Assembly (NCBI GenBank): GCA_934636105.1
Contig: CAKTZR010000002.1
Coordinates: 124,001 to 188,000, forward strand
Direction: 5' to 3'
Source of the DNA: an uncultured Clostridia bacterium
GTDB taxonomy: Bacteria; Bacillota; Clostridia; Christensenellales; Aristaeellaceae
Length of the DNA stretch: 64,000 nt
Shown here: positions 8,094 through 16,590 of the stretch, one piece after another
Position numbering within the stretch: the first letter of the stretch is position 1
Layout of the letters: the number at the start of each line of letters is the position of its first letter
Position numbers and translations under genes: made by a program
The notes under the pieces: model-generated
Database searches by the model: none
What the model saw: only the letters and a program-made list of their open reading frames with translations
What the model was told of the DNA's origin: nothing

Positions 8094-9547
8094 CAGCTCG
8101 CCCGATAGACCCGCACCGTCAGCACGCCGCCGACCGCCTGGAGCGCGAACCGCACGTCATAGGGCAGCGTGTTCTGCAAACGCAGATCGATATTGCCCTT
8201 GCCCACCGCCGCGTCCATATCCAGCGGCACATAACTGATGCCGTAGGAGGAATGCACCTGCGTCTTGATGACGCTGATGGGAATTTGCAGAATCGCGTTA
8301 TAGAGCGTTGTGGAAACCTGGCAGATGCCGCCGCCATAGCCCAGCTTCTGGCTGGACACGTAATTGACGATCGGGCCAAGCTCATAGCCGTTGCCCTTCG
8401 TATACGGCGCGCAGTAATCATTGAAATAGAACTTCTCGCCGGAGGGCACGATCACGTTGTTCAGCCGCTCCACGCCCTGCATGATGTTATGCAGGCGGCC
8501 GATCTGGGTCTGGTTGCTCTGCTCCGGGTCATAATACGTGGAGAAAACCGCAATCAGATCGCCGACCTGGGCCTCGTCCCACGCATGTACGACCTCCAGC
8601 TCAAGGCTGCCAGTCGCGCGGATGCGCCCGGTGATGCGGTCATACGGTAGAGTGACAGAAAGATCCTCCTGCATGGCGCTGACCGCCATAATCGCGCCCT
8701 TCGGCACGGTGCGCAGGCTCGCCCCCGTTTCGCTGTTCACAATTTCGGTGTTTTCCGTTGCCACAGCCGCGTAGGGATAGAAGACCACGCCCGGCACATA
8801 CGGCCCGTAGGGATCATACCGACGGAAGTAGCGCAGATGGCTGCGCAGAACATAGCCCTCCGCGTCGGCCTTCTTGACATGTGCCCACTTGTCGTCGAAA
8901 TCCATCACATCGACGCTCTCGTTTTCATAAACCGTGCCGAGCAGCTTGGCGTTTTCGTCCTTCTCCCTGCGGATGGAGAGGTTCACATCCGCCGTGGCGC
9001 TGTAAACCGCCGTGAATTCCGGCATGGGCTGATAATCTTCCGGCAGCTCGATGCCCTCATGCGCCGGCTGGAGCTGCTTCACGCGGTCGGCCAGCACATA
9101 GCCGTGCACGCCCTGCTTCACCACGCTGTACCACGTGTCATCCAGCTCGGTCACATACACCGTTTCGCCCTTGGCCAATTCCTGCAATTTCAACGCGGAC
9201 TTGCTTTTTTCCGCGCGGATGGTCAAATCCACCTCGGCCACGCCCAGATACAGCGCGTCAGCTTCGTCATTGTAGCCCGCCGCTGCGGCCAAATCCTCCA
9301 CATTTTTGGAGAGCACGTAGCCCACCACGCCGTTCTGATCGACCTTCGTCCACGTGTCGCCAAACTCAACGATGTTAATCAATTCACCCGTTTCCACGCT
9401 GCCCAGTTTCGAAGCCGACGTGGACTTTTTCGCGCGTATGGTCATGGCCTTGGTGACCGTTCCCGTGTAGAGAATTTCTTCCGCCGAAGCCAGCGCGGAA
9501 ATCGCCAGCAGCAGCGCAAGCAAAAGGAATGCAAGTTGTTTTTTCAT
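8093..9547 (-). CDS. VanW-family protein with three SH3 domains
   Basis: A 484-aa exported protein. After a signal peptide (~1-22) come three SH3 repeats (~25-85, ~98-160 and ~185-245), each with a recurring Ile-Arg-Ala/Arg-Glu-Lys segment and a Gly-Tyr-Val-Leu ending. The C-terminal VanW domain (~340-484) has Gly-Tyr-Gly-Gly-Gly-Ile-Cys-Gln-Val-Ser-Thr-Thr. SH3 repeats suggest peptidoglycan binding. It is the first gene of the VanW-VanW-surE unit; a terminator isolates it from the gene upstream. Confidence 0.85.
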   Translation of the reverse strand: MKKQLAFLLLALLLAISALASAEEILYTGTVTKAMTIRAKKSTSASKLGSVETGELINIVEFGDTWTKVDQNGVVGYVLSKNVEDLAAAAGYNDEADALYLGVAEVDLTIRAEKSKSALKLQELAKGETVYVTELDDTWYSVVKQGVHGYVLADRVKQLQPAHEGIELPEDYQPMPEFTAVYSATADVNLSIRREKDENAKLLGTVYENESVDVMDFDDKWAHVKKADAEGYVLRSHLRYFRRYDPYGPYVPGVVFYPYAAVATENTEIVNSETGASLRTVPKGAIMAVSAMQEDLSVTLPYDRITGRIRATGSLELEVVHAWDEAQVGDLIAVFSTYYDPEQSNQTQIGRLHNIMQGVERLNNVIVPSGEKFYFNDYCAPYTKGNGYELGPIVNYVSSQKLGYGGGICQVSTTLYNAILQIPISVIKTQVHSSYGISYVPLDMDAAVGKGNIDLRLQNTLPYDVRFALQAVGGVLTVRVYRAS

Positions 9548-9618
9548 GCGTTCATCCTCAATGTCATGGTCTTCCGCGCATGGCTTTCACATGCGGCCAA
9601 ACGACGCCCATCCAAATG

Positions 9619-9673
9619 AAAAAGGACTGCGCGGCCAATGCGCTTTCAGCGCGCTGTCCGCATCAGCCCTTTT
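9619..9673 (-). terminator. Terminator after the acidic zinc-ribbon gene
   Basis: A long imperfect GC-rich hairpin (arms ~9624-9643 and 9650-9669) followed on the minus strand by TTTTT. It separates the efp unit from the VanW unit. Confidence 0.7.
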
Positions 9674-9693
9674 GTATCGCTTATCGGAAGGAA

Positions 9694-10134
9694 TTACTCC
9701 TCGTCGTCCCCATCCTCGCCGTCTTCCTCGAAGACCTTGCGATGGCAGTTCGGGCAGAGATGCTCCTCCTCCATATCAAAGGCGTTCTCGTCAAAGAAAA
9801 TGACCGTGCCGCAATGCGGGCACTCGTACTCGATCAGGCCGTCGCCGTCCTCATCGTCGTCGTCTTCATCCTCGTCATCTTCTTCGTCTTCCTCGTCGTC
9901 ATCGTCATCCTCGGAGAACAATGCCTCCTCCAGATCGCTGACATCGCTGTCGATTTCCTCGACGTATTCGGAAAGCTCGTCAACGCGCTCGTCGGTTTCC
10001 TCGCTGTTTTTCGCGAGCGCCTCCAGCGTGTCGATCATCGCCAGCATGAGCTTGCCCTGCTCGGTCTCGCCGTTTACGCCAAGACCCTCGGCCAGCCCCT
10101 TGAGGTATGCAACCTTTTCGCCAACCTTGCTCAT
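9694..10134 (-). CDS. CD1247-N-terminal-domain-like acidic protein with C-terminal zinc ribbon
   Basis: A 146-aa protein in three parts. Residues 1-70 are a helical region opening Val-Ala-Tyr-Leu-Lys-Gly-Leu-Ala-Glu-Gly, as in clostridial CD1247-type proteins. Residues ~74-100 are nearly all Asp and Glu. The tail (~103-146) is a zinc ribbon with Cys-Pro-His-Cys-Gly and Cys-Pro-Asn-Cys-His. Function unknown; a nucleic-acid or ribosome-linked role would fit a zinc ribbon but is only a guess. It follows efp by 33 nt and is probably cotranscribed. Confidence 0.75.
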   Translation of the reverse strand: MSKVGEKVAYLKGLAEGLGVNGETEQGKLMLAMIDTLEALAKNSEETDERVDELSEYVEEIDSDVSDLEEALFSEDDDDDEEDEEDDEDEDDDDEDGDGLIEYECPHCGTVIFFDENAFDMEEEHLCPNCHRKVFEEDGEDGDDEE

Positions 10135-10167
10135 GGTTACGCCGCCTTTCTCACGCTTTGTAATCGC

Positions 10168-10725
10168 TTACGCGCGGGACATGTAGGAGCCGTCGCGGGT
10201 ATCCACGCGGATCTTGTCGCCGATGTTGATGAACAGCGGCACCGCAATCTGATAACCGGTCTCCAGCGTCGCCGGCTTGGTGGTGTTGCTGGTGGTATCG
10301 CCCTTGAAGCCCGGCTCGGTGTCGGTGACTTCGAGCACGACGAAGTTCGGCGCTTCGACGGAGAAAGCCTTGCCCTTGAAGAAGCGCACGGTCGCCATGG
10401 TCTCTTCCTTCATGAAGCGGATCGCGTCTTCGACCTGATCCAGCGTCAGCGGGATCTGCTCAAAGGTTTCCTGATCCATGAAGTAGTAGAACTCGCCGTC
10501 ATTGTAGACGTACTGCATCTCCTTGGTCTCGATGGTCGCGCGCGGCTGCTTATCGGTCGGGTTGAAGGAGCGCTCAACCACAGCGCCGGTCATCACGTTC
10601 TTGAGCTTGGTGCGAACGAAGGCCGCGCCCTTTCCCGGCTTCACGTGCTGGAAATCAACGATGGTCCAGACGCCGCCTTCCCACTCGATGGTCACGCCCT
10701 TACGGAAATCGCCTGCAGTAATCAT
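10168..10725 (-). CDS. efp: Translation elongation factor P
   Basis: A 185-aa EF-P that relieves ribosome stalling at polyproline. The N-terminal KOW-like domain has the modifiable lysine Lys32 in His-Val-Lys-Pro-Gly-Lys-Gly-Ala-Ala-Phe-Val, followed by two OB domains; length is normal. Met-Ile-Thr-Ala-Gly is taken as start because GGAGG lies 8 nt upstream; the frame extends 5 codons further without a site. No EF-P modification enzyme is visible nearby. A structured ~100-nt leader precedes it. Confidence 0.96.
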   Translation of the reverse strand: MITAGDFRKGVTIEWEGGVWTIVDFQHVKPGKGAAFVRTKLKNVMTGAVVERSFNPTDKQPRATIETKEMQYVYNDGEFYYFMDQETFEQIPLTLDQVEDAIRFMKEETMATVRFFKGKAFSVEAPNFVVLEVTDTEPGFKGDTTSNTTKPATLETGYQIAVPLFINIGDKIRVDTRDGSYMSRA

Positions 10726-10762
10726 GTGGAATCCCTCCAAATATGCTTATCTAAATAAATTC

Positions 10763-10803
10763 TGATGCCTGCCAAGCACCGCCGCATGAGGGCGGCGGCA
10801 TCA
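10763..10803 (-). promoter_or_regulatory. Structured leader of efp
   Basis: An outer stem (TGATGCC 10763-10769 with GGCATCA 10797-10803) encloses an inner CCGCC/GGCGG stem (10779-10783 with 10791-10795). It lies in the 5' untranslated region, ~40 nt before the start codon. No T-run follows, so it is not a terminator. Confidence 0.4.
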
Positions 10804-10827
10804 TCAGCAATATGCACTCGTGGTTAG

Positions 10828-10856
10828 ATTTTATCACGTCTTTTTCAAAAGATCAA
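10828..10856 (-). promoter_or_regulatory. Sigma-A-type promoter of efp
   Basis: TTGATC (10851-10856), a 17-nt spacer and TAAAAT (10828-10833) on the minus strand, about 100 nt upstream of the efp start. Confidence 0.6.
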
Positions 10857-10893
10857 GTATTTTCACGCAAAACGCGCCTTTTTACCATCTTTT

Positions 10894-11604
10894 TTATAAA
10901 TTGTTCGGCATTTTTCCCGTTTCAAAGGCTGTGCGCAGGCGTTCAAGCGCTTTCTTTTCGATGCGGGAAATATACGATCTGGAAATGCCCAGCTTTTCGG
11001 CGACCTCCTGCTGCGCGTAGGTTTTGCCGTCTATCAGGCCATAGCGCATGCGGATGACCGTCGCTTCCCGCCCTTTGAGACACCGATCCGCCAGCGCCCG
11101 GATGCTTTGCAGGCTGACGCGCCGCTCCACCTCGCCATGCACGGCTTCCGCATCCGTCCCCAGCACATCGATGAGCGTGATCTCGTTGCCCTCGCCGTCC
11201 ATGCCGATGGGTTCCTGAAGGGAAACGTCGCCCTTCCGCTTCTGGCTTGCGCGAAGGCACATCAGAATTTCATTTTCGATGCAGCGGGCGCAATACGTGC
11301 TCAGCTGCGTTCCCGTCCCCGGTTTAAACGTGCCCACGCCCTTAATCAGCCCAATCGTGCCAATGGAGATCAGGTCATCCGAATCATATCCCGGAACGGT
11401 GTATTTCCGCGCGATATGCGCTGCCAGCCGCAGGTTATGTTCGATCAGCGTCTCCCGTGCGCGGTCATCCCCCTGCTGCATCCGGGCGATCATTTCGGCT
11501 TCTTCTTCTCGGCTCAACGGCTTCGGAAACGCGCTCCCCCGCGCCAGATACCCCAGCAGAAAGAGCGCATCCTTGATGAAAAACATCAGCAAGCTCTCGA
11601 TCAT
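10894..11604 (-). CDS. sigK: Sporulation sigma factor sigma-K (pro-form)
   Basis: A 236-aa sigma factor for late mother-cell transcription. The N-terminal ~20 residues are hydrophobic and followed by Ala-Phe-Pro-Lys-Pro-Leu-Ser, closely matching the pro-sequence junction of Bacillus pro-sigma-K. Region 2 has Asp-Leu-Ile-Ser-Ile-Gly-Thr-Ile-Gly-Leu-Ile-Lys-Gly, and region 4.2 has Leu-Gly-Ile-Ser-Arg-Ser-Tyr-Ile-Ser-Arg-Ile-Glu-Lys. The gene is whole, with no skin-type insertion. ATG 11604 is preferred over the in-frame GTG at 11613 because GAGG lies 8 nt upstream. It sits just after the end of the first EPS operon. Confidence 0.93.
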   Translation of the reverse strand: MIESLLMFFIKDALFLLGYLARGSAFPKPLSREEEAEMIARMQQGDDRARETLIEHNLRLAAHIARKYTVPGYDSDDLISIGTIGLIKGVGTFKPGTGTQLSTYCARCIENEILMCLRASQKRKGDVSLQEPIGMDGEGNEITLIDVLGTDAEAVHGEVERRVSLQSIRALADRCLKGREATVIRMRYGLIDGKTYAQQEVAEKLGISRSYISRIEKKALERLRTAFETGKMPNNL

Positions 11605-11678
11605 CGCTTTCACCTCGGAGGAGTATATGCTGGAGGAAGGGGAAAAAGCGGGGATACGGATTTGCGTTCCGCCTTCTC

Positions 11679-12704
11679 TTATATTTTTGTAAAGTAACGT
11701 CCAATTTTAGTTTTACCAATCAGCCACGAAATTCCCGCCGAAGCAGTTAAAACAATCAGCCAAAACCATACGGCTTTTGCAAACGAATTGACTTTTATAA
11801 CATGTGACATGAGCAATCTAAGAGGATAATGGACTATGTATAGGCCTAACGTCAGGCTTGCAATTTTCTGAATTGGCTTTTCTATTCGTTCATGTAATTT
11901 TACTCTTATCAGTAAAGTAAAAAGGAGCATGACCCATATCATATCCAAAATGCAGTCATAATAATACTCTGCTAAAAGAGGTTTTCCCCCCCCCAATAAG
12001 ATGACGCCAGTTCCAACGATATCATGAACAACTAATACCAGACCTGTCACCACTATCGTCAAAATCAAGTGTCCCTTAAATTGCATTTTATTTTTTATCC
12101 AGAATGTTATTCTTTCAATAAAGCCACCGAGAAGAAAGTAAAAAAGCCACGTCCACAGACGAAACGTCTGTATTACATATGCTTGTAAGGGATATTGAAC
12201 AAAAAACGAAAGGGTTTGAAAAATAAAACATACTGCTCCCGTTGCAAAAAGCAAGCATCTTTTGTATTTTAACGATTTTTGGCTTATCCACGGAAGCAGC
12301 AAATATAAAATGAGCAGTGCTCCTAAATACCAAAAATGCCCCATATTCCCTTTCTGAAGAAGGCATTTAACTGTATCTTTCAGCACATCCAACAGTCCAA
12401 TGTACAGTTGGCCCGTCGAATATACTTTAATCATACTTCTTAGGCTGTCATAGACCAGGTTCCACAAAAAAACTATTCTTAGAATACTGCCCGCCTTTTT
12501 AAACGGATAATTCCAATCAATTTTTCCTCGATTCAGTAAAAAGAAGCCGCTTGCCATAAAGAAAAAAGGTATTGCAAATCCACAAAGATAGTACGCCAAG
12601 AGCGTTCCCGTTGAATGCTCTCTAGGGAACGAATGCAAGCCCACAACAGCCATGCAAGCTACAATCCGAATCAAGTCAATGTTAGAATTTCTCTGTCTGT
12701 CCAT
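11679..12704 (-). CDS. Acyltransferase 3 family membrane protein (EPS modification), with G9 tract
   Basis: A 341-aa polytopic membrane protein, ~10 helices. The N-terminal Asp-Leu-Ile-Arg-Ile-Val-Ala-Cys segment followed by Val-Gly-Leu-His-Ser-Phe carries the conserved His of the acyltransferase-3 family, which O-acetylates or succinylates surface sugars. Start ATG 12704 has GGGGGGAA upstream; a GTG 15 nt earlier is less likely. A run of nine G (11986-11994) encodes Gly-Gly-Gly in frame, so the gene reads as ON. It is the last gene of the AT-rich EPS operon. A second family member at 14279-15290 is frameshifted at a similar tract. Confidence 0.85.
   Translation of the reverse strand: MDRQRNSNIDLIRIVACMAVVGLHSFPREHSTGTLLAYYLCGFAIPFFFMASGFFLLNRGKIDWNYPFKKAGSILRIVFLWNLVYDSLRSMIKVYSTGQLYIGLLDVLKDTVKCLLQKGNMGHFWYLGALLILYLLLPWISQKSLKYKRCLLFATGAVCFIFQTLSFFVQYPLQAYVIQTFRLWTWLFYFLLGGFIERITFWIKNKMQFKGHLILTIVVTGLVLVVHDIVGTGVILLGGGKPLLAEYYYDCILDMIWVMLLFTLLIRVKLHERIEKPIQKIASLTLGLYIVHYPLRLLMSHVIKVNSFAKAVWFWLIVLTASAGISWLIGKTKIGRYFTKI
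11986..11994 (-). repeat. Poly-G tract (G9) inside the acyltransferase gene
   Basis: Nine C on the plus strand, nine G in the coding strand, within otherwise AT-rich sequence. Slippage by one base would shift the frame of the gene. Confidence 0.8.
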
Positions 12705-12824
12705 CAAGATTCCCCCCACTGTTATCTTTCGATTTCAATCTTCTCATCTTTCTTTTCTCTTTTTTACAATTCTTTTCCCTAATTGATCTAACACGACATC
12801 AGCATTCCCACGTCCAACAAATTC

Positions 12825-14276
12825 TTATTTTCTCTTGACAATCTTCCCCAGCAGCTGATTCTCTATTTCCATAACAAGTGATTCTTTTTTAACTGTCAGG
12901 ATTAAGAAATACGCTCCAAAAAAGACAATCGCAGAAGCGCATAAAGTTATAAAGCTTCCCCACTGCATTTTCTTTATTAAAACCGCAAAAAGTCCTCCAG
13001 CTAAAACCGAACCGGAAATTGCAATATAATTCACCTGTCGATAGGCTTCCCTGACAACGTTTCTAAGTGCGGCATATTGAACAATAAAAACCGTCATTTC
13101 AGCCGCCAAAGTTCCAATCGCCGCGCCTGTGGACGCCATTTTAGGAATAAGAAGCGCATTCAGAATAACATCTACAATCATTCCGGCGATTTCTGAATAA
13201 AGCACCTTTTTTTCTTTTCCAAGCGGCACCAACATTTGAATGCCCATTATATTCGTTAGGCCAATAAAAAGCAAAGTTGGCATGATAACCTGCATTGGGA
13301 CAATAGCACCGGCATAGGCATCGCCCGATAAGAAAAAAACGCCTTCTTTTGCAAAGAGCATGAAATAAACCATCATCGGTGTTGCAATCAAAAACACAAA
13401 ATTAATCGCCTTTTTTGTAATGCGGTAAAATTCATCCATCAGATTATGCTCAACATAGTATGACGCTCTTGGCAAAAGCACTACGCCTAAAGATGTAACA
13501 ATGCTCACGAGAATTGTTTTTATCTTTACCGCTGCATTATAATATCCAACATCTGCATCCGTGCGAATGAATCCCAGCATTACGGTGTCCAAATGCGTGT
13601 ATATGGTTGTCGCGCAGGACATCGCAAAGAAAACAACAATTGCTTTTAAGTGCTTCTTAAAATTATAGTGACCAACAGGCTTAATGTTGATATAACGGTG
13701 TATATGAAAGAAGTTGAAAATGTTTGAAGCCGATGATGCCAAAATGGAAATTCCACCATAAATAACATAATCGCTTTGTTCATGCACCATCAAGAACATC
13801 GCAATAATTGCAATGAACTTAAAAATAATTGAACGAACTGTGATATAAGTGTACTGTTCAAGTGCTTTATACAGCCATTCCATGCCGATGGCGTTGAATA
13901 GAATTGTTGAACCAGCAATCAGGAATAACGCTTTATCTTGTTGCAGCCTTGGAACAAAAGCAATTACAGCAAGCAATGCAGCATATGCGATTAAGCCTAT
14001 TGTCAAATTAATGGCAAAAAGTTCTTGAACCGTTCTTGTAAGCTTTTCCCTATCATCTCGAACCTTTGCACATGCACGAATTCCGTAAGTCGGAATACCT
14101 AATTGCGCGAACATTGCAAAATACGATACCACTGAGGTTGCAAATGAAACTTTTCCGGTTCCTTCCGGCAATAAAATACGAGACACATAAGGAAAAGTAA
14201 TTAACGGAAATATAAATTGCGACATCGTAAGAATCGCGTTCATTATAAAATTTAATTTTAAAGATTTTTGTTTCAT
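12825..14276 (-). CDS. Oligosaccharide flippase (Wzx/MATE-like)
   Basis: A 483-aa polytopic protein with ~12-14 hydrophobic helices and the family start Phe-Pro-Leu-Ile-Thr-Phe-Pro-Tyr-Val-Ser-Arg. It would flip undecaprenyl-linked repeat units across the membrane for this EPS. The start at Met-Lys-Gln-Lys (14276) is chosen because AGAGGA lies just upstream; an upstream Met at 14309 would overlap the acyltransferase frame. Encoded next to a polymerase-like gene and two acyltransferases. Confidence 0.87.
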   Translation of the reverse strand: MKQKSLKLNFIMNAILTMSQFIFPLITFPYVSRILLPEGTGKVSFATSVVSYFAMFAQLGIPTYGIRACAKVRDDREKLTRTVQELFAINLTIGLIAYAALLAVIAFVPRLQQDKALFLIAGSTILFNAIGMEWLYKALEQYTYITVRSIIFKFIAIIAMFLMVHEQSDYVIYGGISILASSASNIFNFFHIHRYINIKPVGHYNFKKHLKAIVVFFAMSCATTIYTHLDTVMLGFIRTDADVGYYNAAVKIKTILVSIVTSLGVVLLPRASYYVEHNLMDEFYRITKKAINFVFLIATPMMVYFMLFAKEGVFFLSGDAYAGAIVPMQVIMPTLLFIGLTNIMGIQMLVPLGKEKKVLYSEIAGMIVDVILNALLIPKMASTGAAIGTLAAEMTVFIVQYAALRNVVREAYRQVNYIAISGSVLAGGLFAVLIKKMQWGSFITLCASAIVFFGAYFLILTVKKESLVMEIENQLLGKIVKRK

Positions 14277-14278
14277 GC

Positions 14279-15290
14279 TTAATCCTCTCGTAAACAGTTT
14301 TTCAGCCATTTATCCTTATAAGCAGAAAATAGAACACCTATGATAAAGCTAGTACACGTTGCAACAATGAAGCTGTCCATTCCATATTTTTTCTCTCCGT
14401 AAACATATACGTAGAACAACGTCCAAACCCATAAATGTAAGAAATACATAACGGTACTGCATCTTCTGCAAACCAAGGATAATTTGTTGTGTCTAAAATT
14501 CATATCTTTTACAACAGAGAATAGCGAGGTTGAAAAGCAAACAAAGGCAAGTGATTTGGCAAATCCACTTGTAAAGGTCGTAATAATCGCTCCTAAAATC
14601 AACAATGCATATTTCTTTCCTTTGGTTTCTTTATCACGTTTGGCTAATAACATTCCGACACTTATATATCCGGCTCCCATAAAGATTCTGCCACGAGGAC
14701 CAAGCATAACCCACAAAATCTTAGTTGGAATTCTAAAAAATGTAGGAAGCGAATCTTTGACTGCAACCACTTCTGTAAATACAAATCCGAAGATCATCAA
14801 CGTATTACATACAATTACTATTTGAGAAAAACCAACGTGTCTTTTCAATAGGATATAAATAAATAGAAGTCCATAAATACAAGACAACAAATACCATAAT
14901 GCATAAGAATTATAATGTTCTCCTACAAATAGAAGCCCTCTAATGAAATCTACCGCATTAAAAAGAATCGATGAGCCATTGCTGCAGTAATAATAAATAG
15001 CTAATGGACAATAAACCAATGTCCATATTAAATAAAGTTTTAAAAGTTTTTTCAGATGTTGTAAAATATAGTAATTATTTTGCCCCCCCCCCGAAATATT
15101 TCTTTCCTATTAGGAATCCGCTGGATAAAAAGAAAAACGGGTTTGCTGCACCAACCACTGTATTATATATATTAACAATAATCTTATTATCGCACTTATA
15201 TAGGGGATTTGTATGTATCGCAACAACACATACGGCCATTATGAGCTTAAATAAATCTATCGAGTTATAATTTTTATTTGACTTTTCCAT
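14279..15290 (-). pseudogene. Acyltransferase 3 gene, frameshifted at a G10 tract (probably phase-variable, OFF)
   Basis: Two halves of one acyltransferase-3 protein lie in different frames. The 5' half (15290-15075) has the typical Asp-Leu-Phe-Lys-Leu-Ile-Met-Ala start, the conserved Ala-Ile-His-Thr and Ser-Ser-Gly-Phe-Leu-Ile-Gly, then reads Gly-Gly-Gly-Ala-Lys-stop. The 3' half (to 14279) continues with eight or so membrane segments. The join is a run of ten G (15083-15092). With nine G the frame is open throughout and gives 336 aa ending 2 nt before the flippase start. A good GGAGGAG site precedes the ATG. Either a contingency locus in its OFF state, or a one-base sequencing error in the homopolymer. 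Confidence 0.85.
15083..15092 (-). repeat. Poly-G tract (G10), candidate slippage site
   Basis: Ten C on the plus strand, ten G in the coding strand, in strongly AT-rich sequence. It is the longest homopolymer I noticed. Nine would put the two halves of the acyltransferase in one frame. Confidence 0.85.
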
Positions 15291-15326
15291 TCATTCTCCT
15301 CCAAAACATTTCATACTTGAAATTAA

Positions 15327-16565
15327 TCATCTAACTGAATATTCACCAGTATCATTTTTACAGAAGAACAGGATGAGTAACACCATGTAACATATGTAGT
15401 TGTATGGAAATGATGTTGTTATAAAGTAATACAAAAAAATCAATAAAAATCCAACTTTTTTACTATTACGAGTAATTATTGCTTCCTGTATTGATTTGAG
15501 CATTGGCACAACATAAATAAGTGCAAGATAGATTCCACCTTGTGCGAGCACTCTAAAGATGGAATTCGAATACCCTATATCATTTAATCTAAAACTACTA
15601 TAATGGGCGATTATATTAGTCATATTAAGATATCCAGAACCCAAAATGGGTTTTTCTAGCCATGCTGCAAATCCCGCTTGATAATTATCCATTCGCGTAC
15701 TATAAGAAGCTGTCGATGCCTTCAGTGTAAACGTGCTCTCAAAGTATGACGCAACCTGAGTTCCAATTCCCAAAAGCACTAAAACTAGTAATGCCCTAAA
15801 GAATAGACCTCTATTTGATCCAGCCGGATATCTGACAAATAAATAAAGAATCCAAATTAACCCTATAGCATAAACTCCAGTCATCGACATTGTTGAAAGC
15901 GCGGTTATACTAAATATGATACAGCGTTTAAAGGATGTACTCCTTGCTATAAATAACTCATATGCAAGCATCAAAGATAAAAGTAAAACATATTTAGGTC
16001 CTTCATAAAAGAACCCTGTGTTTCTCCAAATTCCAGATGCTCCAAGAATCTCTTCCTTCTGCATCTCGTATTGAAGGAAGAAATACGACTGTTTCACTCT
16101 TGGAACATCGCTTACATATATAGTTAATTCCTGCGATGGATTAAACACATGTAATATACTTCCAAACAACCAGAAGAATAATGAAACCACCGCCACAAAA
16201 CATAAGATTTTAGAACAGCGCTGCATCACATCTCTTATATTTTCTTTGTTATTAAAAAACAGCAGCATTAGCGCAAGTGTAAGTGTAAGTTGGAACACAT
16301 CCATTACATGTGTTGAATTAATCGTTACATTATATATTACAAGAAACGACAAATAGAATCCCATAAAGATTGCTCGGTTCTTACTTCCATATCTAACTAC
16401 AGCACCATCTCTAAGCAATAGAGCTATCAATGACCCCGTAAAACACAGTGTCAATGCCAAACGAAAGTAACCACTTCCATGCATCCATTTCCAAACACTT
16501 TCACAATCAAGAATAATGCAAATTGCCACTATATTTTCAAACAGGGTCTTTGTTTTTATCTTCAT
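15327..16565 (-). CDS. O-antigen polymerase/ligase-like membrane protein (Wzy-like)
   Basis: A 412-aa protein with ~10-12 hydrophobic helices and one large hydrophilic loop (~150-190), the layout of Wzy/O-antigen ligase proteins that join lipid-linked repeat units outside the membrane. A Gly-Ser-Gly-Tyr segment after the large central loop (~296) fits the family. GGAGG lies upstream. Sequence in this family is poorly conserved, so the call rests on topology and position between glycosyltransferases and flippase. Confidence 0.75.
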   Translation of the reverse strand: MKIKTKTLFENIVAICIILDCESVWKWMHGSGYFRLALTLCFTGSLIALLLRDGAVVRYGSKNRAIFMGFYLSFLVIYNVTINSTHVMDVFQLTLTLALMLLFFNNKENIRDVMQRCSKILCFVAVVSLFFWLFGSILHVFNPSQELTIYVSDVPRVKQSYFFLQYEMQKEEILGASGIWRNTGFFYEGPKYVLLLSLMLAYELFIARSTSFKRCIIFSITALSTMSMTGVYAIGLIWILYLFVRYPAGSNRGLFFRALLVLVLLGIGTQVASYFESTFTLKASTASYSTRMDNYQAGFAAWLEKPILGSGYLNMTNIIAHYSSFRLNDIGYSNSIFRVLAQGGIYLALIYVVPMLKSIQEAIITRNSKKVGFLLIFLYYFITTSFPYNYICYMVLLILFFCKNDTGEYSVR

Positions 16566-16590
16566 GAGCCTGCTTCCTCCGTATCTAATA

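Noticed and set aside
9638..10186. Ser-rich plus-strand open frame
   Set aside because: It is the reverse complement of the Asp/Glu codon run in the acidic zinc-ribbon gene.
11605..11613. GTG start of sigK nine bases upstream of the chosen ATG
   Set aside because: GAGG is correctly placed for the ATG, and it would overlap the GTG.
11605..11678. Sporulation (sigma-E-type) promoter for sigK
   Set aside because: A CATATACT resembles a -10 box, but no matching -35 sequence is at the right distance.
12115..12366. Small minus-strand frame inside the acyltransferase gene
   Set aside because: Out of frame with the strong family match and without its own start signals.
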